From contig KB445791.1 of NCBI GenBank assembly GCA_000320605.2, forward strand, positions 81,458 to 128,548: 47,091 bases of DNA, written 5' to 3'. Below, one piece after another: positions 1 through 12,588 of this stretch. The notes under the pieces were generated by a model, which worked only from the letters and a program-made list of their open reading frames with translations, was not told the origin of the DNA and did no database searches. Positions within the stretch are counted from its first letter, which is position 1. Every line of letters starts with the position of its first letter. A program made the translations under genes and the position numbers. The stretch comes from Gelatoporia subvermispora B (lineage: Eukaryota; Basidiomycota; Agaricomycetes; Polyporales; Gelatoporiaceae).

Positions 1-3000
1 AGACTCCTTCTAGACCTAGCCATGCCTAGCCAGACCTAGACTGGGACATGTGACTCTGGGACACCTGCACATGTGCGCATCACGTGCATGCTATGTCACG
101 TGACTAGCCTGGAGCCACGCAGGCAGCCACTACCAGCTAACTCGTCACTGTTCTGAGAATGGAACATACACTGCCTGCCACTGCTCTAGCGCTGGTTAAG
201 CACTTAGCTTCGAAAAACTGTGACATCATCATTAACTAGAAGCACAAGATGCTCAAGACGCTAGTCAAGACTGCTTTGCATGAGACCGTTTATACAAGGG
301 ATCATGTCAGCATGTATATATGGGCCAGGATGTTGCCTGTACTGAGGAATACCCCCAGCATCGTTATTTTTGAGACTGCGACCTAGAGCTGGGACAACCG
401 CGCAATGTTCCAGCTCAATGTGACATCTATAGCGAACAACGAATTGCCAAATACAATGGCCGTGTTGTAGCGGTTCGTTACCTTCGTCCGGGAACCAAAC
501 TAGAGGTGTGTCGTAAAACTGTTGTAGACAATTTCTAACTCATTCTGATATAGGATGTGCTCGAGAATACCATCAAGAACTTGTCTAAGTGGTCAACTTC
601 CTTGTCAGCCCCTGCCGAACTGCACCCGCTTACTGCCATGGCCATAGCCTCAATCATAATATCGCCCAGTACCTCGGACGCTCACATCCTGCAACGAAGC
701 AAGCATTTATTGTCCTTGGAACAGGTTTGGATCTACGCGCACAAGCATTCCAGCATCTAACACTCGTGTTCAGGCAGGGTCGATGCTACTAATTACTTTT
801 GGGCTCCTGGGAAGATTCTTGGGAAACTTCGATGCTTCTTGCAGATGGTGTGTTTTGATGCCTTCAATATTATTTAGTACCTTCGTGTTGACCAGTTACA
901 TATTAGGTCATTGACTGGGAGGTACGCTGTTGCATACACCGACTATCAACATGTCTGAAGAATGTTCCATAGGGTCTAATGTGGTACATTAAACTTGAGG
1001 GTTTACTTGTTCCTACTAATGAAGAGGTGACCAAGTGAGATGTCTTCTTGGCAAAGATCAAGTTGACACATGTGTATCTCAGATCCATCATCACTCTCCC
1101 GAATGCCTCCAATCGCTCTCAGTGGGGGCCGATGGCACATTTATAGTGACAGCTGAAGATCTCAGCCAGACCAGTGGTTGGTGTCTCAAATACCATCTCT
1201 GCGTAACACATGATGAGGTGCGTCTTCTTCCGGCACATTGGAGACATCGCTTATGCTACCGCCAGAATCATGAAGAATCACATGTAGGTGTCTTGTCTGT
1301 TTGCAGACTGATATGTTCCTCACTAGCATACAGTCAATTTGGGTAGATTGGCAGAGCAGCTACGATGCGGGTTTGCATAGCATGATGCGTATTCTCAACC
1401 ACTACGAAACACGACCATCGTTATTGAGTCGCAACATTGACAATGTCTATAGGACCTGCATGCCTCAGATTTGGTCTAATCGTTGGAATGTATCATGTGC
1501 GCATATGGAGACGGGAGATTATGGATATGAGGATCGTCAACCAGGCGGCCTGTCCAGGCCTTTTCACGCGTATTGCAGACGTGTTCACAATTCTCGGACT
1601 TGAATGTCGCATCAATTGGAATCAGTGGACATCTATTGACGGAGTAACTCTCAATGTAAAGATCTGCAATGTTGATCCAGACATCAGACTTGTATGAAGG
1701 TATGTACTGCACCTTGTGAACTAAAGTCAACCTAACATGACTGGCCTCTGGAGATTCATTTTTGAACCTGACAAACCTATGGAACGAACACTTTGTTCTC
1801 GGCTATACAATTCAGATATACAACGCTCGTGGTGAATCTATGCATGCAGCGTGTCCAAACACTATGGGATCCCTAAGGAGGATGTCCTAATCGGTGAGCG
1901 TCCACGTTCAGCAAGATTTTGTACTAAAGAGATGTACTCAATGGCTATGCATTGAAAGTTGAGTCGTTGACTTATAGTTGCACAGCAAGTATTAACAACG
2001 ATGTCCACAGGGAAGAAGTTTGTGCGTGTATGTATTACACGTTGCTGTGTGTATAAAGGCCACTGATTGTGGTGCGACTAGTGCCAGCTTCCGTGGACTT
2101 TCACTGGTTACCTCCCACTGCAAACGGCGAGATACTTTCACCATTCGGATATTGGTCGCTTGAGGCAGAAGGATCTCAATCCCAGGCGTTGAGTTGCATA
2201 GCAGGTACTTTTGACTTCGGTGCCCTTATCTCGTGGGATCTGACACTATGTCCCCTTTCAGAAAATACGTCAATTATACCTATCTAAGCCCCCTGCAAGC
2301 ACAACTGGTGGCATGTTTCTCTGACTGTCTTCAGGTGATGTCGGCATGCGATTCCTCCGTTTATTGCGTCGCAGAATGTAGTGAACCACCAGGTTTCGAT
2401 GGTTCTTAACCCGGTTGCACCTGTCGGCTGGTCGTTTGTGGAGGCAATGAAGACGATGATGAGAACTCGTGTCTCTGATAATGACAGTAGCACTGATGAT
2501 GAGTGCTGTAAGATACCTGTTGGTGATACAAAGTGCATGTGAAGAGTCGCGCATTGGGCTGTAGCAGAGTTGTAGACGATAGAGAATGTAACAGCCAGCT
2601 TTAGGGAGCAGCAATCTTCACATGAGGAACCTCACGGTTGAGGTGTATATTTATACGCTATGTCATATAGTACATAGCAAACATGATCCACCAGGACAAT
2701 CACCTAGCATTTCTCATGTGAGGTCTAGCTCGAGATTTGATGACAGTGATATGAGGACTCACCACATGTCGCACTGGCCGGCCAGTGGGACGGGAGTCCG
2801 GATGCTGGATACCTACCTGATCTGTCCGCGAAAGTCGCAGCGCAAGTGACTGCCAACAAATCAAGGTGCGAATGCAATGCGGTGACCAAGGATCATGAAA
2901 TCGATGAAAAGGCGATGACTCAACGGAGCAAACGCGGTTAGGCGCCGGCAGCCACAGACGCGCGACGCGCCGACCGCGTCTGGGCGCTTACAGACGACCT

Positions 3001-3318
3001 TGTTGACCTCGGTTCTCATCTCATGCTCCTTACCGCTCTGCGGAACTCGCTAGGCTGAGATACGATACAAGGCCTTCAATACGACAAGAAGAGCATTTTT
3101 CAGTGGGACGCCAGAGTGCTCGTCTACGTGGAGTATCGCCAAGGAATCAAACGTGAGCTGGATGCTGTTCTCACTGGCGCTCCCGGGGAACACGACTGAC
3201 GCAGTCCTACAATAGTTCATAGGACCATCCTCTGCACAGTATCCTATCGATTAAGCTCGACTGTCTATCCAGACACAGAACCCAGGAGATCCACTCCCGG
3301 CCAGAGTCTATCTTGACT
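1..3318. other. Intergenic, no supportable gene
   Basis: This stretch holds only short ORFs with frequent stops on both strands and nothing that reads as a known domain or joins through plausible introns. Base composition is close to even, unlike the GC-rich coding exons that begin after 3.3 kb. It may contain old, decayed transposon sequence, but no terminal repeats or recognisable enzyme motifs were seen. No tRNA-like cloverleaf was noticed. Confidence 0.5.
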
Positions 3319-6300
3319 ATGGCTCGCGATATATTTCACGGCGTGCACTACTATTTCTCTACTACTCTGAGCGCCAATGAACGCGATCCCCTGACCGAAC
3401 TTCTCGATGAAGAGGGCGCGATTGCTGTACCCCTCGATGACATAACCCTGACGCACTTCATCTCAAACTCTCTGCCTTCAGACAAAACCCTCGAACCCCT
3501 TCCTGACGGCACTTCCGCACACATTGTCACTCCCACATGGGTCCACCGTTCCATAGCCCTGGGATCGCAACAGCCCCCTGAATACTACTCCGCCGACCCC
3601 CTGCACCTCTTCTCCGGGATCACCGCGACCGCGACGGACCTCTCCTCCGCCGACAACGAGCTGCTTTCCGCGGCGATCACCGCGCTCGGCGGGCAGTGGC
3701 GCTCCGCGCTCACACGCGACGTAACGCACCTCTTCGCGCTCGCGCCGGGCAGCGCCAAGTACGAGACCGCCATGCACTTCAAGGACGAGACGGGCATGCA
3801 CGTGCTCGTCCCGCACTGGTTCGACGACACGGTGCGGCTCGGCGCGCGCGGGCTCCCTATGGACGGCTACGAATGGCCAGAGCCACGCGTACTCAAGTTC
3901 GCGCATGACCCTGCCTCAGCATTTCCGTCCAAGCCGCGCGACCGCGCGTCGCAGAAAATTTCGAGAGCGAGACGGATCTTGTACGACACAGCGCTGGCGT
4001 CGAGCACGGAGTACAAGCTCAAGCGCGCACCACCGAGGGATGTATGGAAGGGGAGGAAGATCCTGCTGAGCGCGAGCCTGGACCTGAACGAGAGTCAGAG
4101 GGACGCGCACGAGAGCGACATCGAGCGCGGAGGGGGTGTTGTGGTGAAGCTGGAGTTATTGGATACGGGCACGGCGAGCGAGTTGTCAGAGGAGGAGACG
4201 CGCAAGGTCGAGGACGCTGACATTTTCGTGACGAGATTCCGCTCGGGCGCGGCGTACGCCAAGGTGAGTTCCACTGTTATGTCCTGCCTACTCATAGTGA
4301 CGATGACGATCCCAGGCGATGAGGCTGCACAAAACTGTGGGAACGCTCTCCTGGCTATGGTACGTCCGTGCCTCAGGGACACTGTCTAACCCGACGAGCC
4401 AGCTGTTGCACTACCCGGTTCCGAAGAAACTTATCGATAAATTCTCGAATCACGTGAGTCCCATTTCTCCCATCATTCTCGCAAGAGCACATTGTTCGCT
4501 GCGCTCCAAGACTCCAGGCAGATGGGCTGACCCTCCTCAGATAATAACAATTACCAACTACACCGGGCGCGACCGGGAATACCTCAAGAAGCTCATAAGC
4601 GCAATGGGCGCGCAGTTCACCCCGGATATGACCTCGAACAACACAGTCGTCATCGCCGCCTAGTACGTTTCCTCCTCTTCCCTCCTCCCACTTCCTCTCG
4701 CTCAGTTGCCTGCAAACCGCTCACTTCACGCGCAGCATTCGCGGCGACAAGACGACCAAGGCGATCTCGTGGTCGATCCCGATCGTGAACCATACTTGGC
4801 TCGAGGACTGCTTCGCGCACTGGCGCGCGCTCACACCCGCGTGCGCAAAGTACACGCAGTTCCCGCCCGGCGTCGACTTCAGCGCAGTCCTCGCCGAGCG
4901 CGGGCTCGCTCGTGCCGTGTGCGACCCGGATCCAGCAGAGCTCGCGGCGCTAGAGGCGGAGGACGAGGAGGAGGACGCGGTCGAGGAGGAGCTCGGCCAG
5001 GGTAGGGGCGCTGGGCTGACGAGGCAGAATACGGCGAATAGCGCGCGCGATGCCCGTGAGGTCGAGGATGCGGTCATGCTCGAGGAGGAGCAGGTCGGGG
5101 ACGTCAGCATCGGCGCTTATATGGACGTCGATATGCATCTGGACGAGGACCCGCCGCGCCGCGCGAAGCCGAGGTCGACGGCAAGGAGTGCGGAGGAGCG
5201 CAAGCGAGATGTTCCCACGTCGTCGCCGAAGACTGGACGTCCGAAGCGTGGTCGGCCATCCGCGGATGCCGGTGCCGATGAGGAACCAGTCGTTAGTCCC
5301 CGCACTGGGCGGCAGTCTGATGCTGCGGTGCAGAGGGCGAAGAAAGCTACCGGCTCGAAGGCGAAGCAGCCGACCATAGATAGCGAGACGGAGTCGGAAG
5401 ACGATGAGGTGGAGAACGACCCTCAACCTCTCCGGCGTCCGCGAACGATTACGACGTCCACCACTACAATCCCCGAGACTAGAATGCCCTCCTCGCCATC
5501 AAAGCCTTCCAGTTCGCCCCTCAAATCGCCCCTCCGATCCAATCGCACCGTACGCCCCCAAGTCTCCGTCGAGCTACCCAGCGTCGCAGCCGTGTACAAG
5601 TCCCCTCCCAAGCAGAAGCCGAAATCGGCTGCTAAACCCCCAACTCCCAAACCCGTCGCGCGTACAGACTCTGTGCGCGTCACCGCCGCAGAGGCCGCGT
5701 CGTCGAGTTCCGCACGCAAACGCGGCCGGCCCTCCGACTCGCCCTCAAAGCGGCCAAAACCACCGTCTCCTTCTCCCCCGCCCTCCCTCTCACACTCGCC
5801 GTCTCCGCCGCCCAAGCCCGTGCGCCGGAAGCGCGCAGAGGTAGTGATTGACACCCCGTCTGCGGGTCCGAGTTGCTCAGAGGAGATCCCCCGTTCGCTA
5901 CTAACACGGACGCCATCGAAACGCTCCGCGGCGACCCGCGCGACGCAGAAGCTGCGAGACGAAATCATGCCGGACGTTGTGAACTTCCAGAAGGAGCTGA
6001 AGCGCGGGAGCGTACGTGCAATTGGTGAAGGCGAGCGGGAAAAGGAGAGGGAGGCAAACGCGAAGGGCAAGAAGCGCGCATCGCTTGGCGGCGAGGGACC
6101 TCAACAGGAAGAGGGAGAGCCGGAGAAAAAGAAGCGGCGGACGAGCATGGGCAAATTGGCGACAGCAGCGGATGTCCTTCCAGAGGGGCAGGGCACGAAG
6201 AGAGGGAAGGCGCGCGATGATGTGGTGCGAAGACGCAGTGTCGCAGATGATGCTGCTACTGATATTCGGTATGTATACTTTAACCACCTCTCTAGATTCC

Positions 6301-7124
6301 CCTCTGAGAACTCCGCTCAGCGATGATGCACCTCGAAGAAGGTCTACGAAGAACGCCAAGATCATGACGACGATGGTACAGCTATCAAGCGAAATCACGA
6401 AGGTGATTTCATCCTCTATACCCAGGTTTGGTACAGCGCCCAATACTTTCATGCAGGCCCTCATCGGGTTGGGTGTCAAAGTTCTGTCAGATGCCAGTGA
6501 AGCAAGTGAATGCACGCATCTTGTCGCGAACAACTTTGTACGCACCGAGAAGTTCCTCTGCGCATTGGCGAAAACACCGTACATCGTGAGCGACAGATGG
6601 TTGACATCCTCGATAGCTCAGAAACGGCTTCTCCGTACGTTGTCCAAGTCGATTTCAATCGTTCCGCACTGACTGTCTCATATTTAGCTGAGGAAGACTT
6701 CGCCTTGACAGATCGAGAAAGCGAGAAGAAGTTCGGCGTCACCATAGAAGATGTCCTCGAACGAGCTAGAGCAAACAAGGGCAAACTCTTTACCGGGATG
6801 ACATTCTATATAACACCGAAAGTGCCCGCCAAACTCAGTATGCTCAAGAACGTGATCGCAACATTCGGGGGCCAGGTACGTACATGTACATGCTCTTATT
6901 CCTGGAGCGCTGCTCACAAAGGATAGGTTCTTACACAAACGCCGACGGTGCGCATACTCCACGCAAACGAGAACCGCTATGTCATCTCCTGTCAAGCGGA
7001 TAAGTCAATCTGGCAGCCACTTGCGCGGCAAGGCTATCCTATCTATAGTGAGGAGCTCATTCTCAATGGCGCGCTGAAGCAAGAGATAGAATGGGACAAA
7101 GACGAACATCGTGTAGACCTTTGA
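3319..7124 (+). CDS. brc1: Six-BRCT DNA-damage scaffold, Rtt107/Brc1-like
   Basis: Proposed exons: 3319-4263, 4316-4453, 4541-4662, 4736-6268, 6321-6634, 6688-6875 and 6927-7124, giving 1145 aa; all junctions are GT-AG and keep frame. The start is the ATG of MARDIFHG; the open frame runs two codons further 5' only through a TTG. About four BRCT repeats fill residues 1-430 (seen: WVHRSIALG, LVPHWFDDTV, QLLHYPVPKK, HTWLEDCF), then a long Ser/Pro/Lys/Arg-rich, apparently disordered linker (about 450-910), then a C-terminal BRCT pair (about 920-1145) with SECTHLVANNFVRTEKFLCAL and FTGMTFYITPKV. This 4 + linker + 2 plan matches fission yeast Brc1 and budding yeast Rtt107, nuclear scaffolds whose C-terminal pair binds phosphorylated H2A at stalled forks. 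That role is inferred from the family. The gene appears intact and stands alone. Confidence 0.9.
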
Positions 7125-8728
7125 TGTAGGAACGAACAGTCGTATAAAATATGGAAGTGTATTACTCAGTGCGAAATGATGAGAAATGTCTTGGAGCTCC
7201 TCGGAGACTTAGAACATGATCATGGTCATCCCTGACTACGATGAACACGCGGAAAGTATAGCTGTTTGGCGGTCATTTCACAATTCGCCTTGGGATCGAA
7301 TTGAACGCGGAGGAAAATTCGAGAATCTGACATCGTGTCAGGAGTAGTTTCACGGGCGAACTGTGGTGAACAGGCAGATCGTCAGTTTTTCGAGGTTACA
7401 GGTTCAGATATCTCTCACAATCCTCCTGCTGATATAGCTGATCAAGCCCTGCGACATGAGGTACCTCGCGATCTGGATGCCCTGCCAAAACAGTATTCAA
7501 CGGAATTTGGCCGAGAATCTGGGAGATAGTGTGGTCGCTACAGAAAACACTGGATAAATCGGAGGACAGATACTGGCATTGCTTACCGGGAACTAGAGCA
7601 CAGAAACCTAATCAGCCAACGATAGGACGGTTCCACACCTATCGCTTCAGTTTACCAGTCTTCCATAGCCTAATCTATCTCCCCATTCATCTGCAGGAGG
7701 CCCCCGATCTCGTCTCACTGGTGAAAGATCGTCGGTGAACGGAAAGCTTCAGAGGAAGTCGCGCATAGCCTGCGTGAGCGCGGGCGTGGGCGGACGCGGA
7801 GCGAGTGAGCCCTATCCTCCACTTACACCTGCAAGTTGCCGAATCTCGTGTCCAGGTGCATCATGGAGAAACGGAGAACTAGTTTGGGTCTGCCAGTTGC
7901 TTCAGAGATTCAGACGCAATCCTACCTTTATTTCCTCTCGACTGACCTTCACTTCTTCGACGAACACTCATCTCGGATAGCGGATGGCGTTGGTCCATTT
8001 TCTCATCTGGAAGCCGTATACAGCAGCGGGCTATGTTTACGCTTTTCTGTCCCTCTACAACCTCAAGCCGTGCTTGCTCTATTGATGCGGAAGACTAACA
8101 CCCGCTTATGTCTGCGACGCACCGTGTTTACAATATTCTGTCGATTCGCAAGAAATGTTTGCACCTTACCCAACATTGCAATTCGTAGACATCGAGTCTG
8201 CCGCAGTACCTTCTTGACCACCCAGCTCAACAACATTCCCTCCTTCAATGTATTGCCTTCGGCGCCCCCCGATTATCTCCTGTGTGTGACTGAGGCAGGT
8301 CCCGATCGTCGTGGAAGAGCCTTATCGACAGCGAGAAATACCTGCCGAGCCGGCCACGGAAACCGATCTGGGTCCCCACGATGGACAGGATTCCAGCGCC
8401 AGCTTTGAAATATAGTGCTACCATAGGACTGCACCGAAATGGCATTCGGTATGTAGCATTCTTGCCGATTGACATCTCCTGCAGGTGACCCACAACATAG
8501 CGAACTAAATCGAATGCATGGCATGTGCACATCACACATCGCGTTCATTCTGGCAGAGTCATCGGATTTTTCGACTGTTATCTCGAGATATATAACACAT
8601 GCACGCGAACCCTCAACTTCGACGCAGAATGGATCGGTTTACAGTACTTGTACAGATGTCGCCACTGTTCACTCGCACACATCTTGACCCGGGCAGCAGG
8701 TAGGCAGCGTGCGCTACGATGGGGGTCT
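7125..8728. other. Intergenic, one unexplained ORF
   Basis: No recognised gene. A 190-codon plus-strand ORF at 7836-8408 has no familiar motif, no convincing splice partners and a mixed composition, so it is not called. The sequence just 3' of the brc1 stop contains AT-rich stretches that could serve for polyadenylation, but no clear signal can be fixed. Confidence 0.45.
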
Positions 8729-9231
8729 TCAGAGCGTGATGGGGGGCTGCCAACCTGGACAAGGCCGCCATCTATAAAGAAACGGCTGATCAGTATCCTG
8801 GAGCAGAGGAAGTCCGAATTCGAGCCATCTTACGCTCAGAGCTCTCGCAGGAGACAGTAGTTCCAGAGCTGTGAGTGGCGTGTTGGCTCATAGCTCAAAG
8901 CAATGTAAATGGCTTGGACACACCAGGCGCTGCCACTTCCAACACCGACGACGGTGATGGGCGAGCATTCGACACCAACGCTGGCAGTGACGTCTTGGAT
9001 AACCACACCGAAGAGCCCAAGCTCCTTAGCGATGGAAGGGTCGCTCGCCTGGCCAACGGAGGAGCAGCATGCGTCGAAGGACGCGAACGCGAGCGGGGTG
9101 GCGGCAGCAAGGGTGGCAAAGAGGGCGGTGAACGCGGTGAACTCCCCTGTGAGAGCGAGTACGAGTGCGATGCGAGCGAACAGATGTGAGTATGTTCGTG
9201 CTCGGTGGACAAGCAGCTTGCAGGCTTCCAT
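8729..9231 (-). pseudogene. Class I hydrophobin relic, start codon lost
   Basis: Exons 8924-9147, 8834-8868 and 8729-8771 reproduce the exon plan of the hydrophobin at 10.8-11.3 kb, including a 35-nt middle exon. The translation carries DACCSSVGQASDP, VGVECSPITVVGVGSGS, ACSGTTVSCESS and a GGLVQVGSPPITL tail. Where the paralogue has ATG AAG TTC ACC, this copy reads GGG GAG TTC ACC (9147-9136), so the ancestral start is gone. The terminal motif IGC-VPITL has become VGS-PPITL, losing cysteine C8 and leaving C7 without a partner. The frame stays open upstream to an ATG at 9231-9229, which would add about 28 residues before a hydrophobic stretch, so a longer protein is possible. Decay is the more likely reading, as the lost cysteine is normally invariant. 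Confidence 0.75.
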
Positions 9232-10821
9232 GCTCGGTCGTAACGGTTTGTGCGTGTCGCGATGGTGGGTTGAGGAAATCCTATACCTCACCCCTGTGAC
9301 GACAAAGGAGCGGGAAAGACACATTTCGGATATTTCGTGGTGGAGCATCGAGTGTTCGACGTCGGCTGAGTCCTATGATGGTAGTAGACCATAATCCAAG
9401 CGAAATGACCAGAGGAGCGCAGTAGAAGCACTTACACACTTTGGTTTTCTACCGCATGTACCACTGTTCCCGACTTCCCCCTATACGGGGGCACACTTAG
9501 GGCATTCAGAAATGGCCCCAGAGGTCTTGCAGGAATGCTAAAACTTTTCTCAAGTATCCCGGCGCTGTGAGTGCTATGACAGATAGCTCAAAAGAGATCT
9601 CCGCCTCACCGATGCCATGAGGCGTTGGCGACTGTCAATGAATTTATATTTCACGCGCGCCTACCAGTTGTAGACATGTACTGGCGTTCAATCTCCGTTT
9701 GCTCCACTGCCCCTTCTCGGGGCCGGAATCTGTGCCTTGAAGAGAACCATAGCAACGTGGTATGTATGTGTCACAAGACTCGCCATTGGGTTCTCCTCCC
9801 GTTGGATGGTGTGATGCAGTGAGATGTCATCTAGTAGGTGCGAGCATTTGTGCGTTGCATAGAAGCTGCATCTTACGGTACCCCGTACGGCTCATGGCGA
9901 TATAATCTTGTCTGGGTACGCGGAGACAGTGTCTAATCTTCGGAAAATATCAGATAATCAATGGTCGCAGAAGTAACACGCGGATCAAAAATCCTCCGCT
10001 CCTGGAGCCCTATTTCGTGTGTGACCTGGAATGAAACGAGATACCTGTATTTGCAATTTGAGTATCAATGCGGGTCTCAATAATGCGTATGACGACATTC
10101 ACGAGAAGCACTCATTATCATCATTCCGCTGGCTCCGCATTAACGCAATTACGCGGTGTGGGGAAAGATCACGGACGAACCCAGATTTGAGTGGACAGGT
10201 TTCGCCAGCAAGCAGTTACGAAAGAGTATCTCCTGAGGGAAGACGAATAGAAGCTGCATAGTGTTTTAAGCGAGCCGCGAGGAGGTATGACTTTCAGCAA
10301 TGCCCAAGAGTCGAAAAAAATTAAGCCTCGATTTCGCTAATAGCTTGTAAGAACCGGCACCGGGCAGTGTCCTGTACTGTACCACGTGACTTCATCAGCT
10401 GGCGAGCCTCCTCTTCCCCGATTCGTATCTTGTTTCGGCAAAATTCGATTGCACATGCGACACGCGCTCTTCCCTCTTTAGTGCATCTAATTTGGCTGTC
10501 AGGGATTTTCGTGGATTTCGTTGCTACCCTAGCAGGCTTCACACAGACATCTCTACGCGACAGACACATGTTGCATCGTGTTCACCTCAACCATCGTCTG
10601 GATGCACGTGCGGAGCGAGGCTAGCTCTCACGGTACGCTTGCGTAACGAACGTTTGTGCGAACCTCGAATGCGACATGTCAAACAACGGGTCCAATTGGA
10701 GCATTATCATTCTGGGGAGCAAAAACGAGTTCGCACAACTGTTCTGGTACACTCTCCGACTCTCGTCAAACCGTCATAGTACAAGTCATCAACCCCTTCC
10801 CCGGTCCACCGACAGCCTTCC
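9232..10821. other. Spacer between the two hydrophobins
   Basis: No supportable gene. An 82-codon minus-strand frame (10321-10569) looks mildly protein-like near its end (EEARQLMKSRG), but its best start is isolated and no upstream exon or family could be assigned. The spacer contains no clear repeat; the two flanking hydrophobins point the same way, as expected for a tandem duplication. Confidence 0.4.
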
Positions 10822-11281
10822 TTAGAGCGTGATGGGCACGCAGCCAATACCGATCAGGCCGTTGACTGGGTAATCATCCTGTCAGTATTCTGTCAGAATA
10901 CAATTGCTACCACGGCTTACCCTGAGTGCTCTGACAGTTGACAGTAGTCGACGAACTACATGCGTTATGAAGACATCAGCATCACGTGCTACAATCTGTG
11001 GACAACAGGGACACGTACCAGCTGCCGCTGCCCACACCGATGACAGTGATAGGGCTGCAGTTGATGCCAACAACAACATCAAGGTCCTGGATGACGACCC
11101 CCAGGAGGCCGAGGAGAGACGCGATGCCCGAGTTCTTAGACGGTTCGCCGGTGGATGAGCAGCAGAGGTCGGTGCCCGAGCCCGAGGATCCGGACGAGCC
11201 GGAGGAGCCGCCGGGGGCGGGGGTGGCAGCAGCAAGGGTGGCGAGGCCGGCGAGGGCAGCGAAGGCGGTGGTGAACTTCAT
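10822..11281 (-). CDS. Class I hydrophobin with six cysteines
   Basis: Exons 11019-11281, 10921-10955 and 10822-10865 join to 113 aa. Hydrophobins are small secreted amphipathic proteins that self-assemble at air-water interfaces and coat aerial hyphae. Residues 1-20 form a signal peptide (MKFTTAFAALAGLATLAAAT), followed by a Gly/Ser linker, then DLCCSSTGE, GLLGVVIQDLDVVVG, INCSPITVIGVGSG, SCSSTTVNCQ and NGLIGIGCVPITL. The class I spacing is clear, but only six cysteines remain: C1 is absent before the CC pair, and the usual CC at C6-C7 reads NC. In the family C1 pairs with C6, so exactly one disulfide is missing. Intron 2 uses the acceptor CCCAG at 10866-10870; the nearer AG sites give stops. 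A decayed paralogue lies 2 kb downstream. Confidence 0.88.
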
Positions 11282-11357
11282 TGTGGCTGATTGAGTGCGA
11301 TGCGTGTCGAACAAATGCGAGTGTGTTCGTGAGGATTTTGGTGAGTCCAATATGAGG

Positions 11358-11365
11358 CTTTTATA
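11358..11365 (-). promoter_or_regulatory. TATA box of the hydrophobin gene
   Basis: TATAAAAG on the minus strand, centred about 80 bp upstream of the hydrophobin ATG. This is the expected place for a core promoter with a short leader, and highly expressed fungal hydrophobin genes commonly have such a box. No equivalent was seen in front of the decayed copy at 8.7-9.2 kb. Confidence 0.6.
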
Positions 11366-12174
11366 CTGTAAGAAAATGGCCCGTGCGTTGAACTTAGTAG
11401 AGGACGTCATGACAGGCGAATGACGGATCCGCTCGCATAAGCCCATGTGTTGCGGGAGTGCTAGGCATCCAAGGTACGCGACCTGCGGATATTGTTTGCA
11501 CATTGTGTGTTGTGGAGCATTCATGATCAGCAGTATCTCGTCCGGGACGCTGCACGATGCGCCAGCTCTAGGTAAGTAGATCACAAAGCACTCTCCTTGG
11601 AACAGCTCGGAATCGACACTGAAAAATAATTAACACTATTATACAGGTGTTTTATGCTCTATGCTCTCTCGCAAACACACGAACCTTTGTATTCGTGTGC
11701 CATGCTTGGGACGTTCCCACGATGGCCAGGTACACAAGTGGAGCCATCAAGTTCTGTTCTTCACAGTACCGACGGCAAGTGCCTCTTGACGTCTCTTTGC
11801 GCATGAATGACGCACGGAAGGGACGGCCTGACCGCCTCGAAGCAGCTAGAGTCACTAGTCAACTTCCGCACTACCTTCGCGCGAAGACTTAGCTGCTCCA
11901 CAAGTTGGCGCTCGGGCTCAGCGTCGACCAGGCCCTCTCTCTAAAGAGTTGATCGAGCATGGCTTTCGAGGCTTCTCCGGCCTGGGCATATACAAGTGCT
12001 AGCTGGAGATCCGCTCATAGACCGCCGTCAACTTGTTGGTGTTGAGACGAGGAAAGGAGTCCCTAGCACTCGTACAACATTCCCAGTGGGCGCGTTTATT
12101 GTGTAGTCGCTCTAAAATGAACAAACATCCCAATAAGCCCATATAGAAGCGAGATTGCTTTGTCTCGCCACGAC
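11366..12174. other. Intergenic, no supportable gene
   Basis: Upstream region of the hydrophobin and left flank of the retrotransposon. Only short overlapping ORFs are present and none carries a recognisable motif. Confidence 0.45.
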
Positions 12175-12179
12175 AATAG

Positions 12180-12457
12180 TGTAACGGGCGCGTCTTGTTC
12201 GGGCGCGGAGACGGTCGAGAGAGAGCGAATCGGGCGGGCGCGGTGTGAACGAAGCAGCGACAAGTACTGGCGTTGGTAGTACGAGGGACGACGACGACCC
12301 GCGCGCGCGAGGAGGCCGCGCGCGCGCGTCTACATGTACAAATCGGGAAGTCTACATATCTAAACTATGGCCACGGGTGCGTCAAAAACCCCAGTGGGGA
12401 AAAGCTACCGGGCAGCTACTCTAGTCCTCGCGCGGTGTAACGGCCTGAGCCGTTACA
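12180..12457 (-). repeat. 3' LTR of the chromovirus
   Basis: 278 bp, bounded by TGTAACGG and CCGTTACA, an 8-bp perfect terminal inverted repeat beginning TG and ending CA as usual for LTRs. It matches the copy at 18285-18562 at all but one position. It contains a long CG-alternating run. Confidence 0.95.
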
Positions 12458-12460
12458 TCA

Positions 12461-12470
12461 TCCCCCTTCT
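12461..12470 (-). promoter_or_regulatory. Polypurine tract
   Basis: On the minus strand AGAAGGGGGA sits three bases before the 3' LTR. This is the expected position and composition of the primer for plus-strand DNA synthesis in LTR retrotransposons. Confidence 0.7.
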
Positions 12471-12588
12471 AGCGCCGGAGGTACGACGTGCGCGAGTCGG
12501 AACGGGAGCGTGGAATCGTGTCGGCTTGCGGGCTTGAGGGAGCGCGAGCGCGCGCGGAGCTTTGTGGCGCGGGAAAGCGTCGGGGGGA

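Noticed and set aside
4785..6070. Long minus-strand and out-of-frame ORFs over brc1 exon 4
   Set aside because: They are composition shadows of a GC-rich, low-complexity linker; the plus frame alone joins to BRCT exons on both sides.
10321..10569. 82-codon minus ORF as a small gene
   Set aside because: It reads partly like protein, but has no family, no clear upstream exon and no promoter-like sequence.
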